This document shows positions 21,037 through 29,528 of a stretch of 50,830 nucleotides of DNA, in pieces. The notes under the pieces are model-generated. The model searched no databases and was not told the DNA's origin. It was given only the letters and a program-made list of their open reading frames with translations. The position numbers and the translations under genes were made by a program. Positions within the stretch are counted from its first letter, which is position 1; the number at the start of each line of letters is the position of its first letter. Origin of the DNA: an uncultured Oscillospiraceae bacterium (GTDB taxonomy: Bacteria; Bacillota; Clostridia; Oscillospirales; Oscillospiraceae); the NCBI GenBank assembly GCA_910587285.1, contig CAJULM010000002.1:138126-188955 (forward strand), written 5' to 3'.

Positions 21037-22011
21037 CTACGCCACCCCCAGCTCCTGTACCTCAAAGTCCATGGTGTGAACGTCATGCACAAAGGTGTGC
21101 GTCACCTTTTCCAGCAGCACCAGCGCGTACAGGTTGATATCCCCCAGGTTGGGCACGTCCATCATGAGCATCTGCCCCGCCCGCAGACCCGGCAGGCCCA
21201 GGGCGGACACCTTCAGCGTCCGCCAGCGGCGGTTGTAGTAGGACAGCATGGCCTGGGCCTGAGCCGCCGCCTGGGCGTCGTTCAGCGCCTCGTCCACCGT
21301 CTGATACAGCTGCAAGAGGCCCCAGCGGGCGATGTTGGCGCTGTCCACCGCCTGGAACACGTCCGCCCGGCCGGTGGACTCGTTGGGCCGGACCAGCTTA
21401 ATGGAGTTGTAGCTGCGCTCGTCGAGGTCGGTTTTGTAGGTGTAGTCCAGCAGCAGCGAGCCGTCCCCTACCACGCCCTGGGCCACCATGGCCCCCGCCT
21501 CCCGAAGGGAGAGGGCCCCCGCGTCGTCGAAGAAGGTGTACAGCTTCCCGGTGGCCAGAAGGGTCTGCTGAATGGCGGCGGAGATGATGTCCAGGCAGCT
21601 CTTGTCCTCCTTGATTAGCGAGGGGATGGGATAGCCGGTGTCGTCCAGCACGCCCACGGTGAGCTGAAAATCCTGGGCAATCTCCTGGATGATCTGCCCC
21701 GCCGTGCGGCCCACGAAGCAATAGCTGGCGCTGGCCTTGAGGTAGCGCAGCTGGTCGTAGCACGTCACATCGATAACGCCGTATCGGTCCCGCTGCTTGG
21801 TAAACACCCAGCCCAGAAAGATCACCTGCCCGTCCGCGGACAGGCGCACGGCGTCCCCCTCCACAAAGGAAATCCCGGAGGCGTTCACCGTAAATTTCAA
21901 CGTTCCGGGGGAGCCGGTGCGGTTGGTCGCATAGGTGGCCTTCTGCACCTGGGGGGCAATGTCCCAGCTTTTCCCCGTCCGCTTTTCCACCACAATCAGC
22001 TCGTAGGTCAT
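21037..22011 (-). CDS. xkdQ: Tail hub protein, XkdQ-like (gpD family)
   Basis: 324 aa. The start at 22009-22011 overlaps the XkdP-like stop as ATGA. The sequence TYELIVVEKRTGKSWDIAPQ, GWVFTKQRDRYGVIDVTCYD and TAGQIIQEIAQDF fits the XkdQ/YqbQ hub family, equivalent to the gp27-like ring that docks the spike onto the tube. The C-terminal LRAGQMLMMDVPNLGDINLY is typical. Confidence 0.88.
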   Translation of the reverse strand: MTYELIVVEKRTGKSWDIAPQVQKATYATNRTGSPGTLKFTVNASGISFVEGDAVRLSADGQVIFLGWVFTKQRDRYGVIDVTCYDQLRYLKASASYCFVGRTAGQIIQEIAQDFQLTVGVLDDTGYPIPSLIKEDKSCLDIISAAIQQTLLATGKLYTFFDDAGALSLREAGAMVAQGVVGDGSLLLDYTYKTDLDERSYNSIKLVRPNESTGRADVFQAVDSANIARWGLLQLYQTVDEALNDAQAAAQAQAMLSYYNRRWRTLKVSALGLPGLRAGQMLMMDVPNLGDINLYALVLLEKVTHTFVHDVHTMDFEVQELGVA

Positions 22012-22748
22012 GGGCGCACCACCTGAATCTGCGCCTCTTTCACCCATCCCCGGGCCGCCCCCGTCTGGGTGGTGATGTGGTAGGGACAGGATCGCTGGGG
22101 GTCGGTGGTGACAATGCGGGATATCTTCCCCCGGAACCCGGAAAAGGTGCCGTGGGGCTCCGCCCCCTGGCTTGAGGAATAATAGTTCCCGTTCACCGTC
22201 ACATCCTGGCCCACGGTAAGCTGCCCTGCGGGGACGGACCGGGTGGTCTGGGCGGAGGCCTCCACCGGCTGCCCTGCCGCGCTCTGCTGGAGCGTGACTG
22301 TTTTGGCGGAGTAATCCCGGTACTCGGTCAGGCCAAGCTCATAATAGAAATCCCCGGTCTCGCCGCCGCGCTCCTCGGTGTGGAAGGACGTGACCAGCAC
22401 CTCCATGTTGGTGTCAAAGATGGGCGCGCCGTCCTCCATGTAGCGGTTGGCCACAAAGCGGACCCGCGCCCGCTCCGCCATCGCCGCCTCCAAAAAGTCG
22501 ATGTAAAAGCGCGGGGGCCGGAAGCCGCCTGCGGTGAGCACCGCCCCCAGGTCCTCCCGGCCCGGCAGCAGGCCGGACCAGGTGACCACCTGAAGCTTTG
22601 GCGTTCGGGGAATCATGATGGGGCCCGCGCCCAGCACATTGTACTCGCTGTTGTCGTTGTCCCGGCTGATTTTATAGCTCTCCGGGTTTACCGGGAGGCG
22701 CAGCGTGGTCCCCTCCCAGGCCAGATACAAGCCGTATTGGTTTTCCAT
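22008..22748 (-). CDS. xkdP: Tail protein, XkdP-like, with C-terminal SH3-like domain
   Basis: 246 aa. The start at 22746-22748 has GAGGGGAGG upstream. The N-terminal part (TTLRLPVNPESYKISRDNDN and PRTPKLQVVTWSGLLPG) matches the XkdP/YqbP core. PBSX XkdP ends in a LysM domain; here the C-terminal 75 residues (VGQDVTVNGNYYSSSQGAEP to VKEAQIQVV) look like a bacterial SH3 fold instead. It is likely to join tape measure and hub and to touch peptidoglycan. Confidence 0.85.
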   Translation of the reverse strand: MENQYGLYLAWEGTTLRLPVNPESYKISRDNDNSEYNVLGAGPIMIPRTPKLQVVTWSGLLPGREDLGAVLTAGGFRPPRFYIDFLEAAMAERARVRFVANRYMEDGAPIFDTNMEVLVTSFHTEERGGETGDFYYELGLTEYRDYSAKTVTLQQSAAGQPVEASAQTTRSVPAGQLTVGQDVTVNGNYYSSSQGAEPHGTFSGFRGKISRIVTTDPQRSCPYHITTQTGAARGWVKEAQIQVVRP

Positions 22749-22762
22749 GCCGCGCCCTCCCC

Positions 22763-24760
22763 TCAAACGTAGCTCAAATCCGTGTGGCTGGCCGCCTGCT
22801 CCGCCAGGATTCTTTGCAGGGCGTTTTCCAGCCATTGCAGGTCCTGGGCCGTGTCCCCGGTGTTCTGACCGTTGATGGTAATCACCGGGGTCTGGGCGGT
22901 GAGGTTGATGTTGTTCACATACCGCCGCTCCGCCATGTCCACCAGCAGCTTCATGTCTTCCTCGGACAGAGCCACGCTGCGCTTGATGGCGGCGGTGTCG
23001 CCCTTGATGGCGTCCAGGGAGCCGGGAACGCCGGATGCGTCCAGCAGCGCTGAAAAATCGGTGCTGCTGCCGGAAAAACTGCCCAGGACGTCGTTGACGT
23101 TGAAGTTGTCCAGGGCCAGCCCTATGCCCGCCCCCGCGCCGGCAAACCCCGCCATTGTATCCTGGTAGCTGATCTGCTCCATGCGCTGGACTTTGACCTG
23201 GTTTTCCCCAAATACATCGTGCACAAAATTGTTCACATCGGCTTGAAAACCTTTCACGACTCCTGAGATGTTGCTGCCGAGCAGAGCGTCAATCGCCCCT
23301 GCCGCCGCAGTGACAATATCCGTGATGAAATTGAACAGCCCTAAAAACAGGTTGGCGATGGCCGCAACTGGATTATCGAACACGTTGGCAAAAAATTCTG
23401 CAAACGTGGCGATCAGGTTCCATGCAGACGCTACCAAGTTGTGCCCCAGAGCATACAGCCAGCCCAGAACAGATCCAATGTGCCCGAATACCTCCTCGCT
23501 GCTCATGCCCATTTCATACATGGCCATGATTGCCGATCCGATCAGCGCAACAAACAGCACAATGGGCCAATTAGCGAGCGCCCAAGCTCCCGCCTGTATA
23601 ATGGCCGCGCCCACAGACACAGCCGCAAACGCCAGCACAGCACCCCCGGCGAATTGCAGAACCCTGGACACAAAATCCCAGTTATCCGCCACCCACTGAG
23701 CCCCCGCCGCCAGCAGGTCGATCACCCCTGTGGCGGCCCGGCCCAGCAGCTCGAATCCCGCAATGACGCCGTTCACCGCCTTCTTCCCCAAATCTCTGTT
23801 GAGCAGGTCGGTGAGCCTCTTCATGGCGGGCTGCATGGCCTTGACGGCGGCGTTGCCCGCCATGGTCCACGCCTGGCCGAAGGTGAGCGGAATTTTTTCA
23901 AAGGCGGCGTTGGTCTCGTCCGCCGCGGCGAACATGGCGTTTTTCACCACCTGGGCGGTAATTTCCCCATCAGCTGCCATCTCCCGCATTTCGCCGGTGG
24001 TCTTGCCCAGGTAATCGGCAATCGTTTTGGTAATAGTAGGCGCTTGCTCCAGAATGGAATTTAGTTCCTCTCCTCGAAGTGTGCCGGAGGACATGGCCTG
24101 GGTGAGCTGAAGCATGGCGGCCTGCATCCCCTGGCCGCTGGTGCCCGCCAGGGCAAACTGCTTGTTAATCTGCTCGGCGAAGGCCACAAGCTCCGTGTTG
24201 CTGTCGAAGGCCTCCCCCGCCATGGTGCCCAGCTTGCCCACCATGTCCGCCATCTCCTGGTAGGACCCTCGGGAGCGCTGGGCGGCCTGGTAAATCATGT
24301 TTTGCAGCTCGGCGGTGGTTTGCAGTCCGTCGTTCATCCGCTCCAGCCGGGCGGTGGTCTGGGTGAAGGTGTCCGTTAGCTCCACAAATTTCTGCGCGGT
24401 GCGCAGTCCCAGATAGGCCTTTGCCAAAGACAGCAAACGGCTTTCCAGGCCCGCGGCGGCGCCCACACCCTGGCGCATACTGCGGTTCATTTTGTCCTGA
24501 GACCGGGCCGCTTGCTCTCCGGCGGCAGCCGCCTGTGCGGTGCTCTCGTCCACCCCGCCCATGGCGGAGGCCGCGTCCAGGGCCGCCCCCGCCATCCGCA
24601 CCAGCGCGTCCTGGGTTTTGCCGGAAGCCGCCTCAAACTGCCGCTGGCCCGCCGTTGCCGCCGTGCTCGCGCTGGACGACTGCCGCAGCATCCCCAGATA
24701 GCGGTTAAATGTGGCGGAAAAGCGGTCCGCCAGCACCATTTCTTCCCGTATGACCGCCAT
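22763..24760 (-). CDS. Tape measure protein
   Basis: 665 aa. The TIGR02675-type core is present: RGEELNSILEQAPTITKTIA, then TAQVVKNAMF and FGQAWTMAGNAAVKAMQ. Coiled-coil helices come first; from about residue 370 there are hydrophobic segments (AGGAVLAFAAVSVGAAIIQA, LANWPIVLFVALIGSAIMAM) of the kind that enter the host membrane during DNA injection. Length sets tail length: at roughly 0.15 nm per residue it predicts a tail near 100 nm (inference). Its ATG directly follows the stop of the frameshifted chaperone product. Confidence 0.93.
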   Translation of the reverse strand: MAVIREEMVLADRFSATFNRYLGMLRQSSSASTAATAGQRQFEAASGKTQDALVRMAGAALDAASAMGGVDESTAQAAAAGEQAARSQDKMNRSMRQGVGAAAGLESRLLSLAKAYLGLRTAQKFVELTDTFTQTTARLERMNDGLQTTAELQNMIYQAAQRSRGSYQEMADMVGKLGTMAGEAFDSNTELVAFAEQINKQFALAGTSGQGMQAAMLQLTQAMSSGTLRGEELNSILEQAPTITKTIADYLGKTTGEMREMAADGEITAQVVKNAMFAAADETNAAFEKIPLTFGQAWTMAGNAAVKAMQPAMKRLTDLLNRDLGKKAVNGVIAGFELLGRAATGVIDLLAAGAQWVADNWDFVSRVLQFAGGAVLAFAAVSVGAAIIQAGAWALANWPIVLFVALIGSAIMAMYEMGMSSEEVFGHIGSVLGWLYALGHNLVASAWNLIATFAEFFANVFDNPVAAIANLFLGLFNFITDIVTAAAGAIDALLGSNISGVVKGFQADVNNFVHDVFGENQVKVQRMEQISYQDTMAGFAGAGAGIGLALDNFNVNDVLGSFSGSSTDFSALLDASGVPGSLDAIKGDTAAIKRSVALSEEDMKLLVDMAERRYVNNINLTAQTPVITINGQNTGDTAQDLQWLENALQRILAEQAASHTDLSYV

Positions 24761-25332
24761 TTACCCGCCTCCTTTCGGCTTTGGTCTGGATTTAATCTCC
24801 TTCAGCGCAAACAGCGCCAGCAATATCTTCTCCCGGGAGGAAAGCTGGGACACCTTACCGGGCCGCCAGCCGTGGTTAGCAAACATATAGTAGGCCAGCA
24901 GGGTGTCCGGGTCCTCCCGGCGGATTAGTTTTTTGCCTGCTCCTCCTGGTCGTCATCCAGCCCCGACAGCTCCAGAATGGCGCTGGACAGCTTGCGGTAC
25001 TCGCCCACCAGCAGCATTTTCCCCGGAACCTCCAGCGGGTCCAGGGTGCCATAGGCCTTGCACATCTCCTCGCTGGTGAAATCCGGCTCCACCGTAGCGG
25101 CCACCACCACCCGACGGCCATATTCACCGGCATCCAGCCTTTCCTGCAGCTGGCCGTTCACCTTTACCCGACGGGTGGATTTACCAATCAGCTTTTCGTT
25201 CTCCTCCTCGGATACGGGGCGTATCACAAAGGGGATGGGCTTGCCGTCCTCCCCGCAAAACCGCTTGGAAATGACAACCTCCTTCCGCTCCGGGAGCTTA
25301 ACGGGGCTCAAAAACGCGCTCAAATTGCTCAT
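24761..25332 (-). CDS. Tail assembly chaperone GT, -1 frameshift product (join 25332..24928, 24928..24761)
   Basis: In the G frame, translation reaches A-AAA-AAC and then the stop TAA. A -1 slip re-reads the C and continues CTA ATC CGC: LIRREDPDTLLAYYMFANHG, then WRPGKVSQLSSREKILLALF and KEIKSRPKPKGGG, ending TAA just before the tape measure ATG. An open extension of 55 residues in exactly the needed frame, between XkdN and the tape measure, is the classic lambda G/GT layout. G and GT coat the tape measure and recruit tube subunits. Confidence 0.85.
24925..25332 (-). CDS. xkdN: Tail assembly chaperone, XkdN-like (G form)
   Basis: 135 aa from the ATG at 25330-25332 (AGAAAGGAGAA upstream). The sequence SAFLSPVKLPERKEVVISKR, then IPFVIRPVSEEENEKLIGKS fits XkdN/YqbN. 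Its end is acidic (LSGLDDDQEEQAKN). It is the unshifted product; ribosomes that slip at 24928-24934 make the longer GT form. Confidence 0.88.
   Translation of the reverse strand: MSNLSAFLSPVKLPERKEVVISKRFCGEDGKPIPFVIRPVSEEENEKLIGKSTRRVKVNGQLQERLDAGEYGRRVVVAATVEPDFTSEEMCKAYGTLDPLEVPGKMLLVGEYRKLSSAILELSGLDDDQEEQAKN
24928..24934 (-). promoter_or_regulatory. Slippery heptamer A AAA AAC (programmed -1 frameshift)
   Basis: Minus strand A-AAA-AAC directly precedes the zero-frame stop TAA. This is one of the most efficient bacterial -1 slippery sequences. An upstream purine-rich stretch (AGGAGGAG, about ten bases before) could act as an internal Shine-Dalgarno stimulator. Confidence 0.88.
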
Positions 25333-25348
25333 GGTCTGTTCTCCTTTC

Positions 25349-25822
25349 TCAGGTTCCCGTCTCGGCGGGGTCGTGGAAGCTGGACAGCGGCTCGAAGTCC
25401 TCATAGCTGAAGCTCACGTCCACGGTGAGCATATCCGCCTCCGCGTCCAGCACGGACAGGGGAATGGTGCCGGTCAGCTTGCAGTTGTAGTAGGCCACCG
25501 TCTGCTCTCCCACGGTGGTGGTGGGGTCGTCATTGGTGACCTGAAGGTTAAAATAGGGCATGACCCCGGTGCGAATGTACTGAGCCAGCATCTCCAAAAA
25601 CAGCGGAGTACCGTAATAAACGGTCATGGTGCCCGTCTGCTTCACCGCCCCCGGCTTTTGCTGGGTCTTTTTGGTGCCGATCACCTTCATGTCGGAGGAG
25701 GAGATCTCCGCCTGGGTTTTGACGTTTTTGGCCCCGAACAGGTCTTTGACCTGCCCGTCCCGGATGATAACCGCCTTTCCGGCCGCGCCGTTCAGGGTAT
25801 CGCGCTCTAACAAAAAGCTCAT
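25349..25822 (-). CDS. xkdM: Tail tube protein (XkdM-like)
   Basis: 157 aa. It begins MSFLLERDTLNGAAGKAVII and includes DGQVKDLFGAKNVKTQAEIS, MKVIGTKKTQQKPGAVKQTG and MTVYYGTPLFLEMLAQY, a close match to the PBSX XkdM tube family. It forms the inner tube inside the sheath. It lies 11 bases after the sheath gene. Confidence 0.93.
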   Translation of the reverse strand: MSFLLERDTLNGAAGKAVIIRDGQVKDLFGAKNVKTQAEISSSDMKVIGTKKTQQKPGAVKQTGTMTVYYGTPLFLEMLAQYIRTGVMPYFNLQVTNDDPTTTVGEQTVAYYNCKLTGTIPLSVLDAEADMLTVDVSFSYEDFEPLSSFHDPAETGT

Positions 25823-25833
25823 GATTTCCTCCT

Positions 25834-27189
25834 TTACGCCACGATGATGGTGAGGTACGCCTTTTCCACGCTGTCTCCGACGTAGACGGCAATGGTGACC
25901 ACAATGCTGTCCAGGTCGGCCCCCGGTTCCACCGTCACATCGTCGCCGGTGGGTCGCTCACGCAGGGCGTCCTTCCCGTACATCTCCAGCAGTCGGGATA
26001 GAATAGAGGCCTTGAACAGGCCGCGCCCGCTCTCGTTGTTCTTCACCTTGCCCCGGAAATTCAGAGAGAAATCCCGGTAGATGTCGTTGGCCAGAGAGCA
26101 GCACACCCGCATGGTGGTGTTTTTGTGGAATACCTTCCCCATGTCGGGGGTATAGGTGGTGAGGGTGTTGATGTCCGTCTCCACCCGCACCTGGCCGAAC
26201 TCCTGCGTCAGAACGATATCCCCTGCCAAAATGTCCGCCTCGATCTGACTGTTGGTCTGCCGGTCGGCCACATCCTCAGCGCCGGGGTAGGCGGCATAGG
26301 ACAAAGACTGGTAGTACTGCGCCCCGGCCTCCGCCCCGGCCAGCCACCAAACTACTTCATTTGCCGCCAGTTGCGTGCCGTCAGACAGAATCACGCCGCG
26401 ATTGGTGTTGATGACGTAGGGGCTGTCCGCGCTCTTGGCCCCGGAGGTCACCAGTTGGCTGTACTTGCCCTCCTGCTCCACCAGGCGCGTTACAAAGGCA
26501 GCCATGGCCTCCCGAACGGTGCTGTCCGTGCCGTCATAGGCCAGGATATCGAACGAGTAAGGCTCCAGCGCGGCCAAGGCGTCAGCGTAGGCGGCGTGCT
26601 GCACCGTACCGTCCGCGCCCCCGGTGAGAGGCGACCCCGCCGTAGCTGCCAGCGCCCCCTTGCCGGAGAAGGTCACCCAGCCGTTTGCCTTCAGCCCCGA
26701 CACATCCTTGGCCCTCTGCTGGTCTACCTGCTCCCCGTCCAGCAGGGTGGCGACGAGGAAGCTGCCCTCCTCGTCCACATCGGCGGCCACGGTGACGGCC
26801 AGACTGTTCCCCCGGACGCCGGGGTACAGCGCGGTGGCGGTGACCTGGTCCTCCCCGGAACCGCTGATAACAGCGGACGCGGACGCGGCCCCTTCCGCCG
26901 CCAGCCGGTACAGCAGCACCTTGCTGGGCCCGCTGGTCACATTACTCCCCTTGAACAGCTCCCGCAGGAACAGCGCCCCCGGCTCCGTGACGGCATAGCC
27001 GATGGCGCTCCGGGTGTCATCCCCGGCGTTCACCGCGCTCACCTGCCCCACAGGCCCCCAAGACAAGGGGCGGGGAATGGCCACTGTGCCCCGGGTCCCC
27101 TGGGCGGCCGCGGGGGTCCCTTGGCTTTTAACGTTGATATAAATGCCGGGCCGCACCTTGTTCTGCGCGGTCCATGTTCCGCCTGCCAT
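25834..27189 (-). CDS. xkdK: Contractile tail sheath protein (XkdK-like)
   Basis: 451 aa. The N-terminal WTAQNKVRPGIYINVKSQGT and GTVAIPRPLSWGP, the central LTGGADGTV, and the C-terminal FRGKVKNNESGRGLFKASIL and MYGKDALRE are diagnostic of phage tail sheath proteins. Its presence defines the phage as a myovirus or a tailocin-type contractile particle. The ATG shares a base with the previous stop (TGATG). Confidence 0.95.
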   Translation of the reverse strand: MAGGTWTAQNKVRPGIYINVKSQGTPAAAQGTRGTVAIPRPLSWGPVGQVSAVNAGDDTRSAIGYAVTEPGALFLRELFKGSNVTSGPSKVLLYRLAAEGAASASAVISGSGEDQVTATALYPGVRGNSLAVTVAADVDEEGSFLVATLLDGEQVDQQRAKDVSGLKANGWVTFSGKGALAATAGSPLTGGADGTVQHAAYADALAALEPYSFDILAYDGTDSTVREAMAAFVTRLVEQEGKYSQLVTSGAKSADSPYVINTNRGVILSDGTQLAANEVVWWLAGAEAGAQYYQSLSYAAYPGAEDVADRQTNSQIEADILAGDIVLTQEFGQVRVETDINTLTTYTPDMGKVFHKNTTMRVCCSLANDIYRDFSLNFRGKVKNNESGRGLFKASILSRLLEMYGKDALRERPTGDDVTVEPGADLDSIVVTIAVYVGDSVEKAYLTIIVA

Positions 27190-27374
27190 CAGCGGACACC
27201 TCCTTTGAAGAATTTGTCCAGAATGCTCTGGGCCTCCTGAACCGAATACTCCGGCTTTGTCAGCAAAACCTTCGCGAAATCCCGCTGATATCCGGCCAGC
27301 GCCTGACTTTTCAGCAGTTGCGCAGTGGGATAGCGGACGGGGTCAGCGCCGGACTTCTCCATTTTTGCGGCCAT
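27189..27374 (-). CDS. Small protein before the sheath gene, 61 aa
   Basis: From the ATG at 27372-27374 it reads MAAKMEKSGADPVRYPTAQL and continues AGYQRDFAKVLLTKPEYSVQ. The last part, EYSVQEAQSILDKFFKGG, is a conserved ending of small ORFs before clostridial sheath genes. TAATG and TGATG overlaps tie it to both neighbours. The exact role is not established; it could help sheath assembly. Confidence 0.75.
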   Translation of the reverse strand: MAAKMEKSGADPVRYPTAQLLKSQALAGYQRDFAKVLLTKPEYSVQEAQSILDKFFKGGVR

Positions 27375-27814
27375 TACGATACCTCCTCGGTGTAGGTCTG
27401 GATGGACTGCATGAGGACGGCGTCCTCCTCGCGGCTCACCCACAGCTTTAAGTCAAATTTGTAGTGCAGCGCGTCGTCCTGAATGTACCAGTTGCGCTCG
27501 TAGGTGCGCAGCAGGGCAGCCTCCCCGCTGTATGGGAAGGTGTCCAGCATCTCATCCAGCACGTCGGCGATATGGGTATACTGGTCCTCCATGTCCACCA
27601 CGTTGTAGTCCACCAGGCAGACCACATCCAGCCCCAGCTGCCGCAGAAAGCGCCCGCCCAGCTTTTTCGTGATTTTCGCCTTGGTCCTCTGGAGAAACAG
27701 GGCGGGCAGCTTCGTCCCCTGCTGGTTGGGGTTGTCGTAGAAGGTGACGCTGGGCAGCGCCGGGGCCAGATAGTCCGCCAGGGAGCGGGTGAGCCCCTGC
27801 ATGGTAACCGTCAT
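27374..27814 (-). CDS. Tail completion/connector protein (YqbJ-like)
   Basis: 146 aa. The sequence GLTRSLADYLAPALPSVTFY, LPALFLQRTKAKITKKLGGR and FDLKLWVSREEDAVLMQSI fits the family found before the sheath in skin/PBSX phages (YqbJ/XkdJ). It is probably the tail terminator. It is ATGA-coupled to the gp10-like gene and TAATG-coupled to the 61-aa gene. Confidence 0.75.
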   Translation of the reverse strand: MTVTMQGLTRSLADYLAPALPSVTFYDNPNQQGTKLPALFLQRTKAKITKKLGGRFLRQLGLDVVCLVDYNVVDMEDQYTHIADVLDEMLDTFPYSGEAALLRTYERNWYIQDDALHYKFDLKLWVSREEDAVLMQSIQTYTEEVS

Positions 27815-28311
27815 TGCCCGATCTCCCCTGTAAGCTTGTCCAGCTCAGTCCGCGCCACCTCGTCGTACCTGTCCATGGCCTTCTCCGTGATGTGCAGCCC
27901 CTCCACATAGGTGGTTTTGGTCCCCACCACCAGGCCGCATTTGCGCCCTAAGTCCCGGGACAGCAGCCCGTCCGCGTCAATGTAGAGGCCGGGGACAAAG
28001 TGCTTGTCCACCCGGTGGCCGTCGTTGACATAGCTGGCGTACTCCATGTTGTTGGCCAGAATGGTGGAGAACCCCACCCCCACTGGGGTGTAGCTGCTGT
28101 CGCTCACCCAATGCTGCGCCATCTCGCCGGAAATCATGTTGACGCCCCGCTGCTCCCCGTCCTCAAAGGTATTGGGCGGGGTCAGCTCGACAGCCAGCTC
28201 CACCGCCTGAAGGGTTGCGCCCTGCGCGATATCGGCCAAACGGTTTTTTATATCCGGGAACCGTTTTTCCAGCTCCGCCAGCCGTTTTCTCAGCCCGTCA
28301 CCCAGCTCCAT
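27811..28311 (-). CDS. HK97 gp10-like head-tail connector (YqbI/XkdI type)
   Basis: 166 aa. It has AVELAVELTPPNTFEDGEQR, then MEYASYVNDGHRVDKHFVPG, the hallmark YASYVNDGH segment of the HK97 gp10 family. It completes the head-tail junction. It overlaps the preceding gene by 14 bases and the next by four. Confidence 0.88.
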   Translation of the reverse strand: MELGDGLRKRLAELEKRFPDIKNRLADIAQGATLQAVELAVELTPPNTFEDGEQRGVNMISGEMAQHWVSDSSYTPVGVGFSTILANNMEYASYVNDGHRVDKHFVPGLYIDADGLLSRDLGRKCGLVVGTKTTYVEGLHITEKAMDRYDEVARTELDKLTGEIGQ

Positions 28312-28705
28312 CTCCCAGCGCTCCTTTCAGATATTCCCGCTGGAGCAGTCCCACCTCCTGGTGGGCCAGTCCAGGCAGCACCGCGCCAAAGGGCTCGTAG
28401 AAATACACCGGGTCCCCAGCGAAGGCCCGAACGGTCTGCCGGACCTGGCCCAGCCGCGCCCCCCGCCGGATCAAAAGCTCGTCCCCTCCCTGGATGTCTA
28501 CGCCGTTGTCACAGGCCAGCTTATCCTCGCTCTCCCCGGCGGCGGCTGTGGACTGCATCTGCGGCGGATGTGCGCCGCTGCGGTAGACCCGGCAGGGCTG
28601 GCCCTGGGCCACCAGGACACGCTCCTGCTTGGTCAGGTTCCCCTCCCTGCGGGGCCGCACCCGGTGGATATCCACCAGGTCGGTGTACCAGTCGGCGTAG
28701 TTCAT
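28298..28705 (-). CDS. Head-tail connector, YqbH/XkdH-like (DUF3599)
   Basis: 135 aa. The sequence YADWYTDLVDIHRVRPRREG, then VLVAQGQPCRVYRS and CDNGVDIQGGDELLIRRGAR, fits the YqbH/XkdH group, a stopper-like small beta barrel. Its position between the YqbG-like adaptor and gp10 supports this. Overlaps on both sides indicate coupling. Confidence 0.75.
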   Translation of the reverse strand: MNYADWYTDLVDIHRVRPRREGNLTKQERVLVAQGQPCRVYRSGAHPPQMQSTAAAGESEDKLACDNGVDIQGGDELLIRRGARLGQVRQTVRAFAGDPVYFYEPFGAVLPGLAHQEVGLLQREYLKGALGDGAG

Positions 28706-29193
28706 ATCACATAGGTCCCTCCCATCCCGGCCAGCCGCGCCCTGGTGGCCAGCAGCTGGCCGTACTGGGTGGCGTTCAGGTCGCCCCAGTCTGCCGTGGC
28801 GCGGGTGAGGGCGTCGGTGTCATAGCTCACCGAGCTGTCCCCCAGTGCGGCGGACTTCACCACCCCCACCAGCGCCCCCGAGGCCGCCGCCTGAGCGGGG
28901 GTCTCGTTCTGTATGGAGAAGGTGCGCAGGTACAGCGACGCATAATGGGCGGTGTACAGCCCCGCGGCGAACCGCCACCCCTCGCCCCAGCGGTCCGGGG
29001 TGACGGCGGCGTTGGCCTGTCGGATGAACTCCTCCAGCATGGCGGCGGGAAGCAGCGGCTCCCCGTCCCCTTTCTGAAAGAACTGCGGGAAGTCCTGCCG
29101 GAACAGCTCCGCAGTATAGCTTCCACTGCCCCGGCTGAGGTTGGCCGCCCGGGCCTTTACCCCGGCGAATTGCGGCTTATTCCAGCAGAACAC
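28702..29193 (-). CDS. Head-tail adaptor (DUF4054/YqbG-like)
   Basis: 163 aa from GTG 29191-29193, with GGAGG nine bases before. LFRQDFPQFFQKGDGEPLLP, then FIRQANAAVTPDRWGEGWRF and YTAHYASLYLR form the helical fold of DUF4054 adaptor proteins, ending in GDLNATQYGQLLATRARLAG. It follows the capsid region as expected of the first connector. Confidence 0.78.
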   Translation of the reverse strand: MFCWNKPQFAGVKARAANLSRGSGSYTAELFRQDFPQFFQKGDGEPLLPAAMLEEFIRQANAAVTPDRWGEGWRFAAGLYTAHYASLYLRTFSIQNETPAQAAASGALVGVVKSAALGDSSVSYDTDALTRATADWGDLNATQYGQLLATRARLAGMGGTYVI

Positions 29194-29206
29194 TCCCTCA
29201 CGCCTC

Positions 29207-29518
29207 CTATTCCCCGCCCTCCTGGGCCTCCTCGTCTGCCTCCTGTTCGGCGGACTCTTGGTTGTCCTCGCCCTGCTCCTCCTTGGCGGACTCCTGGCCG
29301 GCGGACCTACGGCCCTTCCGGGACTTGGACTCCTGGTCCTTGTCCTTTTTGTTCTCGGACACCACCAGCTTGCCGTCCTGCGCCAGCGCCTTGAAGTAGG
29401 CCGTCTTGGCTGCCCAGTCGGGCACCTGGCACAGACCGCCCCGGTTCAGCCGGACGAACTCCTTCCCGTCCGGGCTGGGGATAACGATATTGCGGTTTGA
29501 CATCACGAAAACGCTCAT
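29207..29518 (-). CDS. Small head protein with charged, coiled C-terminal half, 103 aa
   Basis: The first 55 residues are a small domain (SVFVMSNRNIVIPSPDGKEF, then VRLNRGGLCQVPDWAAKTAY and ALAQDGKLVV). The last 45 are almost entirely Lys/Glu/Gln/Ser, a low-complexity acidic tail. Skin phages have a comparable small gene here (YqbF-like). The acidic tail suggests assembly or decoration rather than enzyme activity. Confidence 0.6.
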   Translation of the reverse strand: MSVFVMSNRNIVIPSPDGKEFVRLNRGGLCQVPDWAAKTAYFKALAQDGKLVVSENKKDKDQESKSRKGRRSAGQESAKEEQGEDNQESAEQEADEEAQEGGE

Positions 29519-29528
29519 ATTGCCCTCC

